A DNA stretch of 64,000 nt from Egibacteraceae bacterium. GTDB lineage: Bacteria; Actinomycetota; Nitriliruptoria; Euzebyales; Egibacteraceae. The stretch covers positions 1 to 64,000 of the forward strand of contig DATLGH010000021.1 of assembly GCA_035540635.1 (NCBI GenBank), given 5' to 3'. The notes below the pieces were generated by a model. That model did not search any database. It was not told the origin of the DNA and saw only the letters and a program-made list of their open reading frames with translations. A program made the translations under genes and the position numbers. Positions within the stretch are counted from its first letter, which is position 1. Each line of letters begins with the position of its first letter. Positions 51,986-60,990 of this stretch are shown here, in pieces.

Positions 51986-52978
51986 TCAGGAGCCGAGCAG
52001 GTCCCGGTACCACGCGACCGTCTCGCGCAGGGCATCCTCGAGCGTCCAGGCCGGCCGCCACCCGAGGCGGTCGCGTGCCTTGCTCGCGTCGAGGAACTGG
52101 TCCCTGATCTCCCCCGACGCCTCGTTCAGCACGAGCGGCTCGACGTCTTCCCGGCCCATCGCCTGGCAGACCGCGTCGTACATCGCGAGCACCGACCGGG
52201 GCGACTCGTCGCTGACGTTGTAGTCCTCCCCCGCCGCGCCGGCCTCCGTCACCGCCTCGGCCACCTGCAGGTAGGCGGCCGCGACGTCGTCCACGTAGAG
52301 GTAGTCGCGCAGGAAGGTGCCGTCCGAGCGGATGAGCGGCTGCTCGCCCCGGATGAGGGACCTGATCGTTCCGGGCACGAGACGGGACCAGTTGAGGTCG
52401 CCGGGACCGTAGATGTTGCCGCAGCGCACGACCGCCACCGGCGTCGCGTAGGTGTGGAAGTACGACTGCGCGATGAGGTCCGCGCACGACTTCGACACCT
52501 CGTACGGCGCCCGGCCCCGCAGGGGGTGGCCCTCCCGATACGGCAGGTCGGGATGGTCGCCGTAGGCCTTGTCGCTGGAGGCGACGACGACGCGTCGCAC
52601 GAGCCCCCCGTGGTGGCGTGCCGCCTCGAGCACGTGCCAGGTGCCCCGGATGTTCGTCTCGAAGGCCTGGAGGGGGGCCCGCCGGGCGCTCCCGACGATC
52701 GTCTGGGCCCCGAGGTGGAAGACCGTGTCGACCTCGTGGTCGGTGATGGCGCGCTCGACGGCGGCGTAGTCCTCGAGCCGGCCGTTCACCACGTTCACCC
52801 GCGCGACGAGCCCGCTGCGGTACAGCTCGGACTGCGGGTCGACGTCGCGCACGAGCGCGACGACCGACGCGCCGGCCTCGACGAGCCGGCGGCTGAGGAG
52901 GGCGCCCACGAGGCCGGAGGCTCCCGTGACGAGCACATGCTTCCCCGACCAGAAGGTGCCCGTCCCCACGGAGCTCAT
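51986..52978 (-). CDS. rfbG: CDP-glucose 4,6-dehydratase
   Basis: 330 residues, extended SDR. FWSGKHVLVTGASGLVGALL is the typical RfbG lead. SSDKAYGDHPDLPYREGHPL has the SDK-x-Y signature, YEVSKSCADL gives YxxxK, and LRDYLYVDDVAAAYL the nucleotide-sugar contact. It dehydrates CDP-glucose to CDP-4-keto-6-deoxyglucose, the precursor for the genes at 48.4-51.1 kb. The ATG overlaps the GtrA stop by 4 nt, so it lies on the opposite strand from rfbF in a separate transcript. Confidence 0.92.
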   Translation of the reverse strand: MSSVGTGTFWSGKHVLVTGASGLVGALLSRRLVEAGASVVALVRDVDPQSELYRSGLVARVNVVNGRLEDYAAVERAITDHEVDTVFHLGAQTIVGSARRAPLQAFETNIRGTWHVLEAARHHGGLVRRVVVASSDKAYGDHPDLPYREGHPLRGRAPYEVSKSCADLIAQSYFHTYATPVAVVRCGNIYGPGDLNWSRLVPGTIRSLIRGEQPLIRSDGTFLRDYLYVDDVAAAYLQVAEAVTEAGAAGEDYNVSDESPRSVLAMYDAVCQAMGREDVEPLVLNEASGEIRDQFLDASKARDRLGWRPAWTLEDALRETVAWYRDLLGS

Positions 52979-53442
52979 GGGCCGGGCCTCGGCGCCGCAT
53001 CATGGGGTAGGGACGGGGCGGGCGCCGGCCGCCGGAACGAGAAGCGCTTGTGCCCGAGATAGGTCGCGACCGCCATCACCGCCACGAGGAGCCACTGGGC
53101 GGCCAGGACGTGCATCCCGACGAGCTCGACGAGGAGGGGCAGGAGCGCCAGGTTGGCCGCGAGCGCCCCGAGGTGGACGGACACGTAGCGGGGGAAGTCG
53201 CGCACGAGGTTGCCCTTCACCCGGAACACGATGGTGCGGTGGAGCAGGTAGGCCACCACCGTCGCGGCGGCGTAGGCGGCCACCAGCAGGAGGGTGTAGT
53301 GCACGCGCCCGGCCCCGAGGAGCACGAGGACGGCGAAGAGGAAGTACCCGAAGGCCGTGTTGAACCCCCCGACGACGAGGAAGCGGGCCCGCTCCGAGGC
53401 GTAGAGGGCGCGCCAGCTGATCGGCCGTCCGGGCAGTCTCAC
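52975..53442 (-). CDS. GtrA-family membrane protein
   Basis: 155 residues, four membrane helices. RFLVVGGFNTAFGYFLFAVL opens the GtrA fold; YLLHRTIVFR is the cytoplasmic loop. GtrA proteins move polyprenyl-phosphate sugars across the membrane for outside transfer. GTG at 53442 overlaps the previous stop (GTGA). Next to two GT-C genes, this gives a donor-flipping step. Confidence 0.9.
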   Translation of the reverse strand: MRLPGRPISWRALYASERARFLVVGGFNTAFGYFLFAVLVLLGAGRVHYTLLLVAAYAAATVVAYLLHRTIVFRVKGNLVRDFPRYVSVHLGALAANLALLPLLVELVGMHVLAAQWLLVAVMAVATYLGHKRFSFRRPAPAPSLPHDAAPRPGP

Positions 53443-55046
53443 CGGACCAGGCCCTCGTGCGGCTCGGCGCGGCCGGGGAAGTAGACGAGGCGTGCCGACT
53501 CGTAGAACCCCCTCCCCTCCCCCACGATCGGGCGGGCTGTGGCGCGCAGGTCGCCGAGCCGGTCGGCGAGGGCCTCGCACTTGGCGCCCAGCGTCTGGTA
53601 GCTCTCCTGCCATACCAGCCACACGCCCCCGAAGTCGCCCGCACGTCGGTGCACGCGGTCAGCGAACGCCGCCGCGCTCGCCCGGCGGTTGCGGGCGGCG
53701 TAGTCGGTCCAGTCCACGCGGACCGCGGCCCCCTCATCGGGAAAGCGCACCTGCGCGAGGCCGTCGCGCACCAGCCGGTGGTGCGCTGGTCCGAGCTGGT
53801 CGGGGCAGTAGACGATCACGTCGCCGTCTTCGGCGTGCGCGTTGATGGCCGCGGCCACGATGCCGGCCTGCGTTCGCTGCTCGGTGATGTTGGGAATCCC
53901 GCCGGCGAGTCCCAGCACGACGGCCACTGCCAGGGCGCCGCGATACAGGGGGCGGTGGGTCAGCACACCCAAGCCCATGGCCACGAGCAGCAGGAAAGGC
54001 CCGAGCACGACGGCGGCGTAACGCGCGTGGTAGGCGCTGCCCACCACCATGCTGACGCCGATCGCCAAGGCGAGCGTGCCGAACACGACGCCCGCGAGCT
54101 GCGTGGCCGTGGGGCGGGGACGCAGGTCGAACTGCAGGCGACGTGTCGCGACCTGCGTGCCGAACAGCGCCAACGCGCAGGCGCCGAAGAACACCATCAC
54201 GAGGGGGATGCCGAAGTCGTTGACGCCACCCGCGAACGTGACGATCGCCGCCGCGACGGCGGACGGCCGCCCCGTCTCGCCCCACGGCGTTCCCGTGTGG
54301 GCGAGCTGGACGAGGAAGCTCGGCAGCCACGGAAGGAAGAGCAACCCACCGGCGGCGACGGCGCCGAGGGCGGCGAGCGAGGAGGCGCGGCCGACCCGGG
54401 CTGCGGCACGGACGAGCAACAGCAGGACGACCGTGGCGAGGAGGAACAACGCCCAGTAGTGGGTGAGCGCCAGCATCCCCGACAGGAGCGCCACCGCGAC
54501 GAGGCGCGGTGCCGTGGGTCGTTCGAGAGTGGCGGTCAGGGCCAGGAACCCGAGCAGCGTGAAGACGACGAGCAGCGTGTACATCCGCGCCTCGGTCGCG
54601 TAGCGGACCGCGTAGGGGGAGCTCGCCAGCAGCAGCAGCGCCGCCCATCCGACCCGGGCTGCCCCGAGCCGCTTCCCGCAGAGCCAGATCAACGGGAGCG
54701 CGCCCACGCCGAGCACCCCGGACAGCGCGCGCACGGCGAGATTGCCGTCCCCGAAGGGGACCATCCATGCGTGCAGGAGGACGTAGTACAGGGGCGGATG
54801 GCCGTCCTGGCGCAGCGCGGCGAACAGCTCGGGCAGGGGCAACGCGGCGATGTTGACGCTGAGCGCCTCGTCGAGCCAGAGCTCGGAGGTCGTGAGGAAC
54901 CGCAGGGCGACGCCGGCGACGATCGCCGCGGCCGCGGCCAGCCGAACGGACCACACCGCCAGGGGCCGTCCGCGCTCACCCGACTCCGTCGGCGAGCGCT
55001 TCGCCGCCCGCGAGTCCGGCACGGCGGGCCGTGAGGACACGCTCAC
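53439..55046 (-). CDS. GT-C membrane glycosyltransferase (GT39/ArnT-like)
   Basis: 535 residues, about 10-11 helices. LWLDEALSVNIAALPLPEL after the first helix holds the acidic DE of the PMT_2/GT39 catalytic loop, and RQDGHPPLYYVLLHAWM follows, a common GT-C motif. The last 120 residues are an external domain. It transfers a sugar from a polyprenyl carrier. GTG at 55046 overlaps the upstream gene (GTGA). Confidence 0.82.
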   Translation of the reverse strand: MSVSSRPAVPDSRAAKRSPTESGERGRPLAVWSVRLAAAAAIVAGVALRFLTTSELWLDEALSVNIAALPLPELFAALRQDGHPPLYYVLLHAWMVPFGDGNLAVRALSGVLGVGALPLIWLCGKRLGAARVGWAALLLLASSPYAVRYATEARMYTLLVVFTLLGFLALTATLERPTAPRLVAVALLSGMLALTHYWALFLLATVVLLLLVRAAARVGRASSLAALGAVAAGGLLFLPWLPSFLVQLAHTGTPWGETGRPSAVAAAIVTFAGGVNDFGIPLVMVFFGACALALFGTQVATRRLQFDLRPRPTATQLAGVVFGTLALAIGVSMVVGSAYHARYAAVVLGPFLLLVAMGLGVLTHRPLYRGALAVAVVLGLAGGIPNITEQRTQAGIVAAAINAHAEDGDVIVYCPDQLGPAHHRLVRDGLAQVRFPDEGAAVRVDWTDYAARNRRASAAAFADRVHRRAGDFGGVWLVWQESYQTLGAKCEALADRLGDLRATARPIVGEGRGFYESARLVYFPGRAEPHEGLVR

Positions 55047-56821
55047 CGGGACCGGTCCTCGCGCCGCAGGACGTAGAGGTGCACCGGGCCACGGTGCAGC
55101 ATCGACGAGTAGCCGACGCGCTCGACAGGTTCGTAGCCCGGCTCACGGTGGCTCGCCACGACGTAAGTGGAGTCGGTGGCCGGCGCCAACGTCTGCGTCC
55201 ACCAGGGGCCGCGTCGTGTCCGCGGCTTCATGTCGCGCGCCGACGGGTCGTGCACGTGGTAGCCGTCCCAGGCGTATCCGGCGTCGATCTTCGTTGGCGG
55301 GACGCCCTCGTCGGTGAGCCGTTCCGCGAGCTCCCAGACCGTGCTCTGGAAGACCAGCAGGTCCCGCGTCCCGACGGCCGAGTAGACCGCGAGGCAGCCG
55401 GTGAGCACCCAGGCGACGACGAGCCTGGGCTGCACCCCCTGCACCGACCACAGAGCCAGGCCGACGGCCAAGGGCAGCAGCGGCAGCAGGTAGCGGTCGA
55501 AGGACACGAACGACTCGATGACACTGAGCGACGGGAGCACGGCCGCGACCGCCTGCACCAGGAGCAAGGCGAACACGAGCCCGGCCACGTCTGCGCGGCG
55601 CACCCGCTTGCCGAGCGTGCCGACGAGGGAGACCGTGAGCAGCAGCGCGGCGTAGGCGCAGGCGGTGGTCAGCGCCGCAGCCCATATCCGGCCGAACGCC
55701 TCCGGGCGACCTCCGACGAGGTCGGCGGGGCCGGTCCCCGCCCGGTTGAAGAACTGCCCGACGTAGGGCATGAGGCGACCGTTGCCGAAGCTCGTCAGGC
55801 CGCCGAAGAGCAGGAGCAGTCCCAGGGCGACGACCGTCCAGCCGCGCGCGGTCAACCGGCTCACGAGCCGGGGGATGCGACCGGCTGCGGCGGCCATGGC
55901 GGGCAGCGCGAAGAACCCCGCGTACATCACCTGGATGAACGCCAGTCGTCCCGCGACCAGCGCGGTGTCCCCCCAGCCCGCGCCCAGCGCCGCCCGCATG
56001 AACGCCGCCTGCGCCGACGCGACCCCGCCCGTGTACGACGCGATGACGAAGAAGGCGGCGGTCGACAGCAGCGGCACCGCGGCGACACGGGCGACGGCAA
56101 GGGCCCCGTGGCGGTCGGGGCGGGCCCGACCGGTCAGGACGAAGAACGCCGCGACGGCCAGCGGGATGAGCACGCCCGTGCTGCGTTGCAGGCACGCCAG
56201 CGTCGCGGCGACCGAGCCGGCCCAGAGGAACCGGGTGGCCCGCGGGTCGTCGCGCAGGCCGCGGGCGTACAGGTACGCCGCGAAGACGAGGAGGCCGGTG
56301 AAGTACGGGTCGGTCATGAAGGTGTACGCGAGCGCGAAGCCGACCGGGTTGAAAAGGTAGAGGGCCGAACCGAGCGCGCTGGAGGGCCGTGCGAGGCCGA
56401 GCTGGCGGCACAGGCCGTAGAAGGCCCAGCCGCTGAGGGCGACGAACACCACGGTGGCGAGGCGCAGAGCGCCGAACGTGTTGTCCGTCAGCGCGCCGAA
56501 CGGTGCGCCCCAGAGGATCTGGAACAGGGCGCTTGCGCTTGCGACGTCGAGGATCTGCAGGCGCCTATCGGCAAGGAGGATCTCCACGGACCGGGCATAG
56601 GCCCAGTCGTCGCTGATCGCGACGGGAGCCAGGGTCGGCAACAGGGCCGCAGTGGCGAGGAAGGCGCCGAGGACCGCGGCGAGCTGCCAGTGGCCGCGGA
56701 GCAGCCCCCTTACGGCGGCAACCCGCCGCAGCGGTCGGCGGTGCGGGCGCTGCCCGCTCGCGCGGGGCGCGGGAGGTGCGGCAGCCGGCTCCGCCGCCGC
56801 CTTCCCGCTCACGCCCGCCAC
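55043..56821 (-). CDS. GT-C-like membrane protein (DAGY family, copy 2)
   Basis: 592 residues. VAISDDWAYARSVEILL and DAGYAWDGYHVHD match the protein at 34158-35918 throughout, including DNTFGALRLATVVFVALSG and YTFMTDPYFTGLL. About 12 helices and an exoplasmic C-terminus. GTG at 56821; a 278-bp gap follows with no obvious gene. Probably first of the overlapping group 56821 to 51986 on this strand. Confidence 0.78.
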   Translation of the reverse strand: MAGVSGKAAAEPAAAPPAPRASGQRPHRRPLRRVAAVRGLLRGHWQLAAVLGAFLATAALLPTLAPVAISDDWAYARSVEILLADRRLQILDVASASALFQILWGAPFGALTDNTFGALRLATVVFVALSGWAFYGLCRQLGLARPSSALGSALYLFNPVGFALAYTFMTDPYFTGLLVFAAYLYARGLRDDPRATRFLWAGSVAATLACLQRSTGVLIPLAVAAFFVLTGRARPDRHGALAVARVAAVPLLSTAAFFVIASYTGGVASAQAAFMRAALGAGWGDTALVAGRLAFIQVMYAGFFALPAMAAAAGRIPRLVSRLTARGWTVVALGLLLLFGGLTSFGNGRLMPYVGQFFNRAGTGPADLVGGRPEAFGRIWAAALTTACAYAALLLTVSLVGTLGKRVRRADVAGLVFALLLVQAVAAVLPSLSVIESFVSFDRYLLPLLPLAVGLALWSVQGVQPRLVVAWVLTGCLAVYSAVGTRDLLVFQSTVWELAERLTDEGVPPTKIDAGYAWDGYHVHDPSARDMKPRTRRGPWWTQTLAPATDSTYVVASHREPGYEPVERVGYSSMLHRGPVHLYVLRREDRSR

Positions 56822-57099
56822 CTGTGCGCCGGACCGAGCCCCGCCACGAGGATGCGGAGCGCCACGTGGTGGGTCGCGAACCCCTCGGCCATGTCGCCGG
56901 ACGCGGTGGGAGCGGACGTCATGGACAAGCGACCCCTCGACAGCGGGCTGCGATCACCCGAAGCAGGCGCGCGGCACGGCCAGTGTCGAGGCCCGGCGCG
57001 CCGACGCGCTGCCCGGCGAATGGTAGTGGCCTTCCTCGGCTGCGGCAAAGGCCGCCGTTCGTCATGGATGGTGGAGCCGCGCCGTCGCGGCGCCCCCGG

Positions 57100-58845
57100 T
57101 CAAGGCGAACGTGCCCCGCAGGCCCGCGGGTTGCGGTACACCCACAGCTCACGGTCACCGGCGACGATGAAGGCGCGGTGCGGACGCCGCTCCAGCTGCT
57201 GCAGCCAGGGCTCGGCGCGGGCGGACGCCGACACGACGCCACAGCTGCCGGCCCGGGGGAAGGCGGGCATGTAGGGCCCGGCCGGGGGCAGCCACGCGGG
57301 CGGCACGCCGGGCTCGAGAACCCTGCCGGGATAGTGCCAGCCGACCCATTCGAACCCCGCGTCCACCTGCTCCGCGGGGATGCCGTGCCGAACCGCCGCC
57401 TCTCCCGCCCGCCAGCGCGCCACGTCGAAGGTGAGCTCCTCCACCACCGTGGCAAAGGCGAGGACGCCGAGCGCGACGAGCGCCGACGCGGCGGCGCGCC
57501 GACGCGTCCGCCTTCCCGGACCGCGCGCCACGAGGAGCACGGCGAGCGCCAGGGCCGGACCCCACAGGTAGCGGTCGAAGGGGAACCCGCCAATCAGCGC
57601 GTACGCCCCGAGGGCCCCCACCGACAGCAGCGCGAAGCCCGCGAGCGCGACGGCCGCCGGTGCGGGAGGGGACAGCGGCCTCGAGGCGGCCCCGGCCACC
57701 CCGGCGGCGAGCCACAGGGTGAGCGCCGCACCGGCCAGCATGGCGGCGATCACGACAGCGGCCCACACCGGCGGCGGGAACAGCACACCCCGGTTGCCGA
57801 GCAGGACGCCGTGCTCCATGGACCCGAACGGGGTGAGCGCGTTGCCGGCGAGCAGCACGGTGGGCGACGCGCGTGCCAGGTCGACGAGCACAGCTGCGAG
57901 GCCGGCGACGAGCACGGCGGCGACGGCCGCACCCGCCACGACGCGGCGTCCACCCCGGAGCCTGTCCCGCACCTCGCGCCAGTCCGCCAGGCACAGCGCC
58001 GGGATGAGCGTGAACGCGAGCGTGAAGTAGCCGGCGACGCCGAAGGCGGCGACCCGCAGCGGGGAAAGCCCGACGGGCACGTCGGGCCGGCCGCCGAGGC
58101 CCGCGCGCCACCACAGGATCGCGACCGCCGCCGCCACGACGAGCGCACCGAGGGCCGCCAGCCCCCGCAGCCGCCGGCGTTCGGCCGCCCGGGCGGCATG
58201 CACCCCGTGGGCGAGGAGCACCGCCAGGGGGGCCGCGAGCGCGAACTCGCGGATGCTGAACCCGTACACCCCCACGGTCAGCGCGGCGACGAGCCACACC
58301 CCGCGGGTCCGCGGGGGGCGCTCCAGCGCCGTCACCCCCCACAGCAGGCAGGCCACCTGGGCGGCGAAGGCGGTCGTGTCGGTCATGAAGCCCGTCGCGT
58401 ACAGGGCGTAGCCGGGAAGCACGGCGACGAGGGCGGTCACCACGAGCGCTGAGGGCGGGGCGAGCAGCCGGCGGGCCAGCAGGTGGACACCGACCAGCCC
58501 GGCCGCGCCGGCAGCCGCCTGGGCGAACGTCAGCGTGCGCAGGCTGGGACCGAGCAGCGCCAGCCACGGCTGCGCGTAGAGCAGGTGGCCGACGAGCGTC
58601 ATCGGACCCCAGCCGGTCAGCTCCAGCTCGCCGGTGCGGGCCAGGGTGAGCGCCGCCCGGGCGAACGCCCAGGCGTCGTTGCGGGGCACGGCGTCGGCGC
58701 CGGTGGCGAGCGTGAGGGCCAGCGGCACGCCCACGGCGGCGAGGACGACGCCGGCCACGGCCAGGCCCCCGGAGATCCGGCGCTCGGGGCGCTCGCGGGG
58801 TGCGGCGCGGGACGCGGTGCCGGCCGCATCGGCGCGAGCGGGCAT
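57100..58845 (-). CDS. GT-C-like membrane protein (DAGY family, distant)
   Basis: 581 residues. About 11 helices. VPRNDAWAFARAALTLAR holds the acidic loop, and DAGFEWVGWHYPGR the C-terminal motif equivalent to DAGYxWDxYH. Sequence identity to the other two is clearly lower. The start ATG at 58845 has a TATAGT box 6 nt before it, so the message is leaderless. Its last ten residues are in the exoplasmic tail. Confidence 0.75.
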   Translation of the reverse strand: MPARADAAGTASRAAPRERPERRISGGLAVAGVVLAAVGVPLALTLATGADAVPRNDAWAFARAALTLARTGELELTGWGPMTLVGHLLYAQPWLALLGPSLRTLTFAQAAAGAAGLVGVHLLARRLLAPPSALVVTALVAVLPGYALYATGFMTDTTAFAAQVACLLWGVTALERPPRTRGVWLVAALTVGVYGFSIREFALAAPLAVLLAHGVHAARAAERRRLRGLAALGALVVAAAVAILWWRAGLGGRPDVPVGLSPLRVAAFGVAGYFTLAFTLIPALCLADWREVRDRLRGGRRVVAGAAVAAVLVAGLAAVLVDLARASPTVLLAGNALTPFGSMEHGVLLGNRGVLFPPPVWAAVVIAAMLAGAALTLWLAAGVAGAASRPLSPPAPAAVALAGFALLSVGALGAYALIGGFPFDRYLWGPALALAVLLVARGPGRRTRRRAAASALVALGVLAFATVVEELTFDVARWRAGEAAVRHGIPAEQVDAGFEWVGWHYPGRVLEPGVPPAWLPPAGPYMPAFPRAGSCGVVSASARAEPWLQQLERRPHRAFIVAGDRELWVYRNPRACGARSP

Positions 58846-58851
58846 CGGGTG

Positions 58852-58857
58852 ACTATA
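58852..58857 (-). promoter_or_regulatory. -10 element TATAGT before the GT-C gene
   Basis: On the minus strand TATAGT ends 6 nt before the ATG at 58845; TTGCCG lies 19 nt upstream. The best -10 in the window. It overlaps the stop codon of the next gene upstream. Confidence 0.6.
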
Positions 58858-59785
58858 GCCGTCCCGCCGGCCGCCGCGGCAAGGCCCACAGCACCCGCAG
58901 CGCCCGGCGGTGCTGGTCCCGCCGCAGCCGAGCGCCCTCCCTGTCACTGAACGGCGGCAGGGACCAGGCGACGAGTCGCGCGAGCTGCCCCCCGCCGAGG
59001 ATCGCCAGCACGGCCGAGCGCGCGGGCACGGGCAGCCAGCGCCGGAGGAAGCGGCGCGTGGAGCGGTGGAACACCTCGACGAGGCGCGGGTCGGAAGGGC
59101 CGGCGGAGCGCCCGCGGTCGTGGGTGACCTCGGCGGCGGGCACGAGCCACGAGCGGTGCCCGGCCAGACGGGCACGCAGCTGCCAGTCGACCTCCTCCCA
59201 GTACAGGAAGTAGCCCTCGTCGAAGGGTCCCACCGACTGGAGGGTGGCCCGGGGAACGAGGAGGGAGCAGCCGCTGAGGATCGGGCCGTGCTCCTCCCGG
59301 TCGTAGGACCGCCAGCGGGGCCACAGCCGTGCCGGCCAGCGACCGACGGGGGTGGACTCCGGCACGAGGGCCTGCTCACCGAGCAGGTTCCACACCGTCG
59401 GCAGCCCGTGGCGGCTCGGTTGCAGGCGGCCGTCGGGGTAGCGCACGATCGGTCCGACGATGTCGCCGGGATGGCGCGCCGCGGCGGCGACCAACGCGTC
59501 GACGGCGGGCGGGGTGAGCACGACGTCGGGGTTGACGAGCAGGACGAGGTCGCCCGTGGAGGCCGCCGCCCCGGCGTTGACACCGGCGGCGAATCCGTCG
59601 TTGCGGTCGCGGCGGATGACGATGGCGTCGGGGACGAGCCGCCACGCGACCGCGACCGAGTCGTCGTCGGAGGCGTTGTCGACGACGACGACCTCGTCGA
59701 CCGCCTCGCGCAGGGGCGGCAGCAGCGCCGGCAGGCGCGCCTCCGAGCGGTAGGTCACGACGACGGCTGACACCCGGGCGTTCAC
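58853..59785 (-). CDS. GT2 glycosyltransferase, rhamnosyltransferase-like
   Basis: 310 residues. VSAVVVTYRSEARLPALL, VVVDNASDDDSV, NAGAAASTGDLVLLVNPDV and YFLYWEEVDWQLRAR match WbbL-like rhamnosyl/GT2 enzymes. Arg-rich C-terminus. GTG at 59785 overlaps the flippase stop. Likely a nucleotide-sugar to lipid-linked acceptor transferase on the inside. Confidence 0.88.
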   Translation of the reverse strand: MNARVSAVVVTYRSEARLPALLPPLREAVDEVVVVDNASDDDSVAVAWRLVPDAIVIRRDRNDGFAAGVNAGAAASTGDLVLLVNPDVVLTPPAVDALVAAAARHPGDIVGPIVRYPDGRLQPSRHGLPTVWNLLGEQALVPESTPVGRWPARLWPRWRSYDREEHGPILSGCSLLVPRATLQSVGPFDEGYFLYWEEVDWQLRARLAGHRSWLVPAAEVTHDRGRSAGPSDPRLVEVFHRSTRRFLRRWLPVPARSAVLAILGGGQLARLVAWSLPPFSDREGARLRRDQHRRALRVLWALPRRPAGRL

Positions 59786-60990
59786 GGGGTGCCCCGTGGT
59801 TGGTCGATGGCCTGCCGCGCCCGCACGGCCCGCAGGGTGAGGGCGAACAGCGCCGCCTCGGACACGAGCGTGGCTGTCGCCGCGCCGGCCGAGGCGTACC
59901 GGGGGATGACGAGGACGTCGAGCAGGACGTTCGCCCCGAGGGTCACCGCGACCGCCGAGGTGAACGCCCGGCTGCGTTCGGCGGTGGCCAGCGCGGTGAA
60001 CAGCCAGTAGGAGCCGGCCGCCGGAGCCGCCGAGAGCGCGACGGGCCACATCACGCCGGCGGCGACGTCGACACCGACCAGCCCCGGCAGGAGGGCGAGC
60101 CCCGCAACGGCGGCTACGGCGGCAGCGGCGGCGGTGGCCCCGACCACCACGACGCAACGCCGTGCGGCGACCGCGAACATGGCCGCGTCACCGGACTCCT
60201 CGCGAACGGCGGCCAGCCACGGGATCGCCGCGGCGGCCAGGGCGGCCGTGCCAAGGCCGAGGGCCTGCAACGCGAGGGCGGCCGCGCTGTAGTGCGCGAC
60301 CTCGAGGTCCCCGGTGAACCAACCGAGGATGATGACGTCGACGCGGGCGAACAGCTGGCTCGCCGCTGCGGCCAGGAGCAGCGTCAGCCCCTCCCCGAGC
60401 AGACCTCGCCACGCCGTGTGGGCGCCCCGCGCCCGGACCCGCAGCCGGGCGAACGGCAGGACCGCGCAGACGGCGGCGAGCGTGCCCCAGAGCACCGCGT
60501 CGAAGTCGAGGGGCGCGACGAGGGCGAGGAGCACCGGGGCGAGGCGGGCGACGGCGAGCATGCCCTCGACGCGCGACTCCAGGCCCGAGTCCCCCAGGCC
60601 GCGGCGGACGACGCCAGCCGACGTCGCGGCGGGCCCGAGAAAGAATGCGAGGAGGAACGCCGCCTCCGCCGGCCGGGCGACGCCCACCGCGGCGGGCAGG
60701 CCGGCGAGCACGAGGGCTATGACCCCCTGCACGACCACGAGCTGGGCCGTAAGCGCGTCGGCCTGCGCGGGGTCCCGGGCTGCGCGACGGGGAGCGGCGG
60801 TCTTCAAGCCGACCTCGACGAGGACCACACCGACCATGCCGTAGGCGGAGAGCAGGCTGTAGCGACCGAAGGCCGCCGCGCCGAACAGCTGCGCGACGAG
60901 CACGAGTCGCGGGATGGCGAGGGCAGCGGCGAGGCCCCTGCCGAGGGCCAGCTTCGTGGCCTGGCGCAGGACGTCGCCGAAGGCGGTCAC
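59782..60990 (-). CDS. Flippase-like membrane protein (third)
   Basis: 402 residues, about 12 helices. LRQATKLALGRGLAAALAI and LLAAAASQLFARVDVIILG are Wzx/MATE-like. A different subfamily from the other two. GTG at 60990 overlaps the GT2 stop. Coupled to GT2 genes on both sides. Confidence 0.82.
   Translation of the reverse strand: MTAFGDVLRQATKLALGRGLAAALAIPRLVLVAQLFGAAAFGRYSLLSAYGMVGVVLVEVGLKTAAPRRAARDPAQADALTAQLVVVQGVIALVLAGLPAAVGVARPAEAAFLLAFFLGPAATSAGVVRRGLGDSGLESRVEGMLAVARLAPVLLALVAPLDFDAVLWGTLAAVCAVLPFARLRVRARGAHTAWRGLLGEGLTLLLAAAASQLFARVDVIILGWFTGDLEVAHYSAAALALQALGLGTAALAAAAIPWLAAVREESGDAAMFAVAARRCVVVVGATAAAAAVAAVAGLALLPGLVGVDVAAGVMWPVALSAAPAAGSYWLFTALATAERSRAFTSAVAVTLGANVLLDVLVIPRYASAGAATATLVSEAALFALTLRAVRARQAIDQPRGTP

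Noticed and set aside
56822-57099. Possible small gene in the longest gap
   Set aside because: Frames there are short Arg-rich shadows with no SD or homology that I can see.
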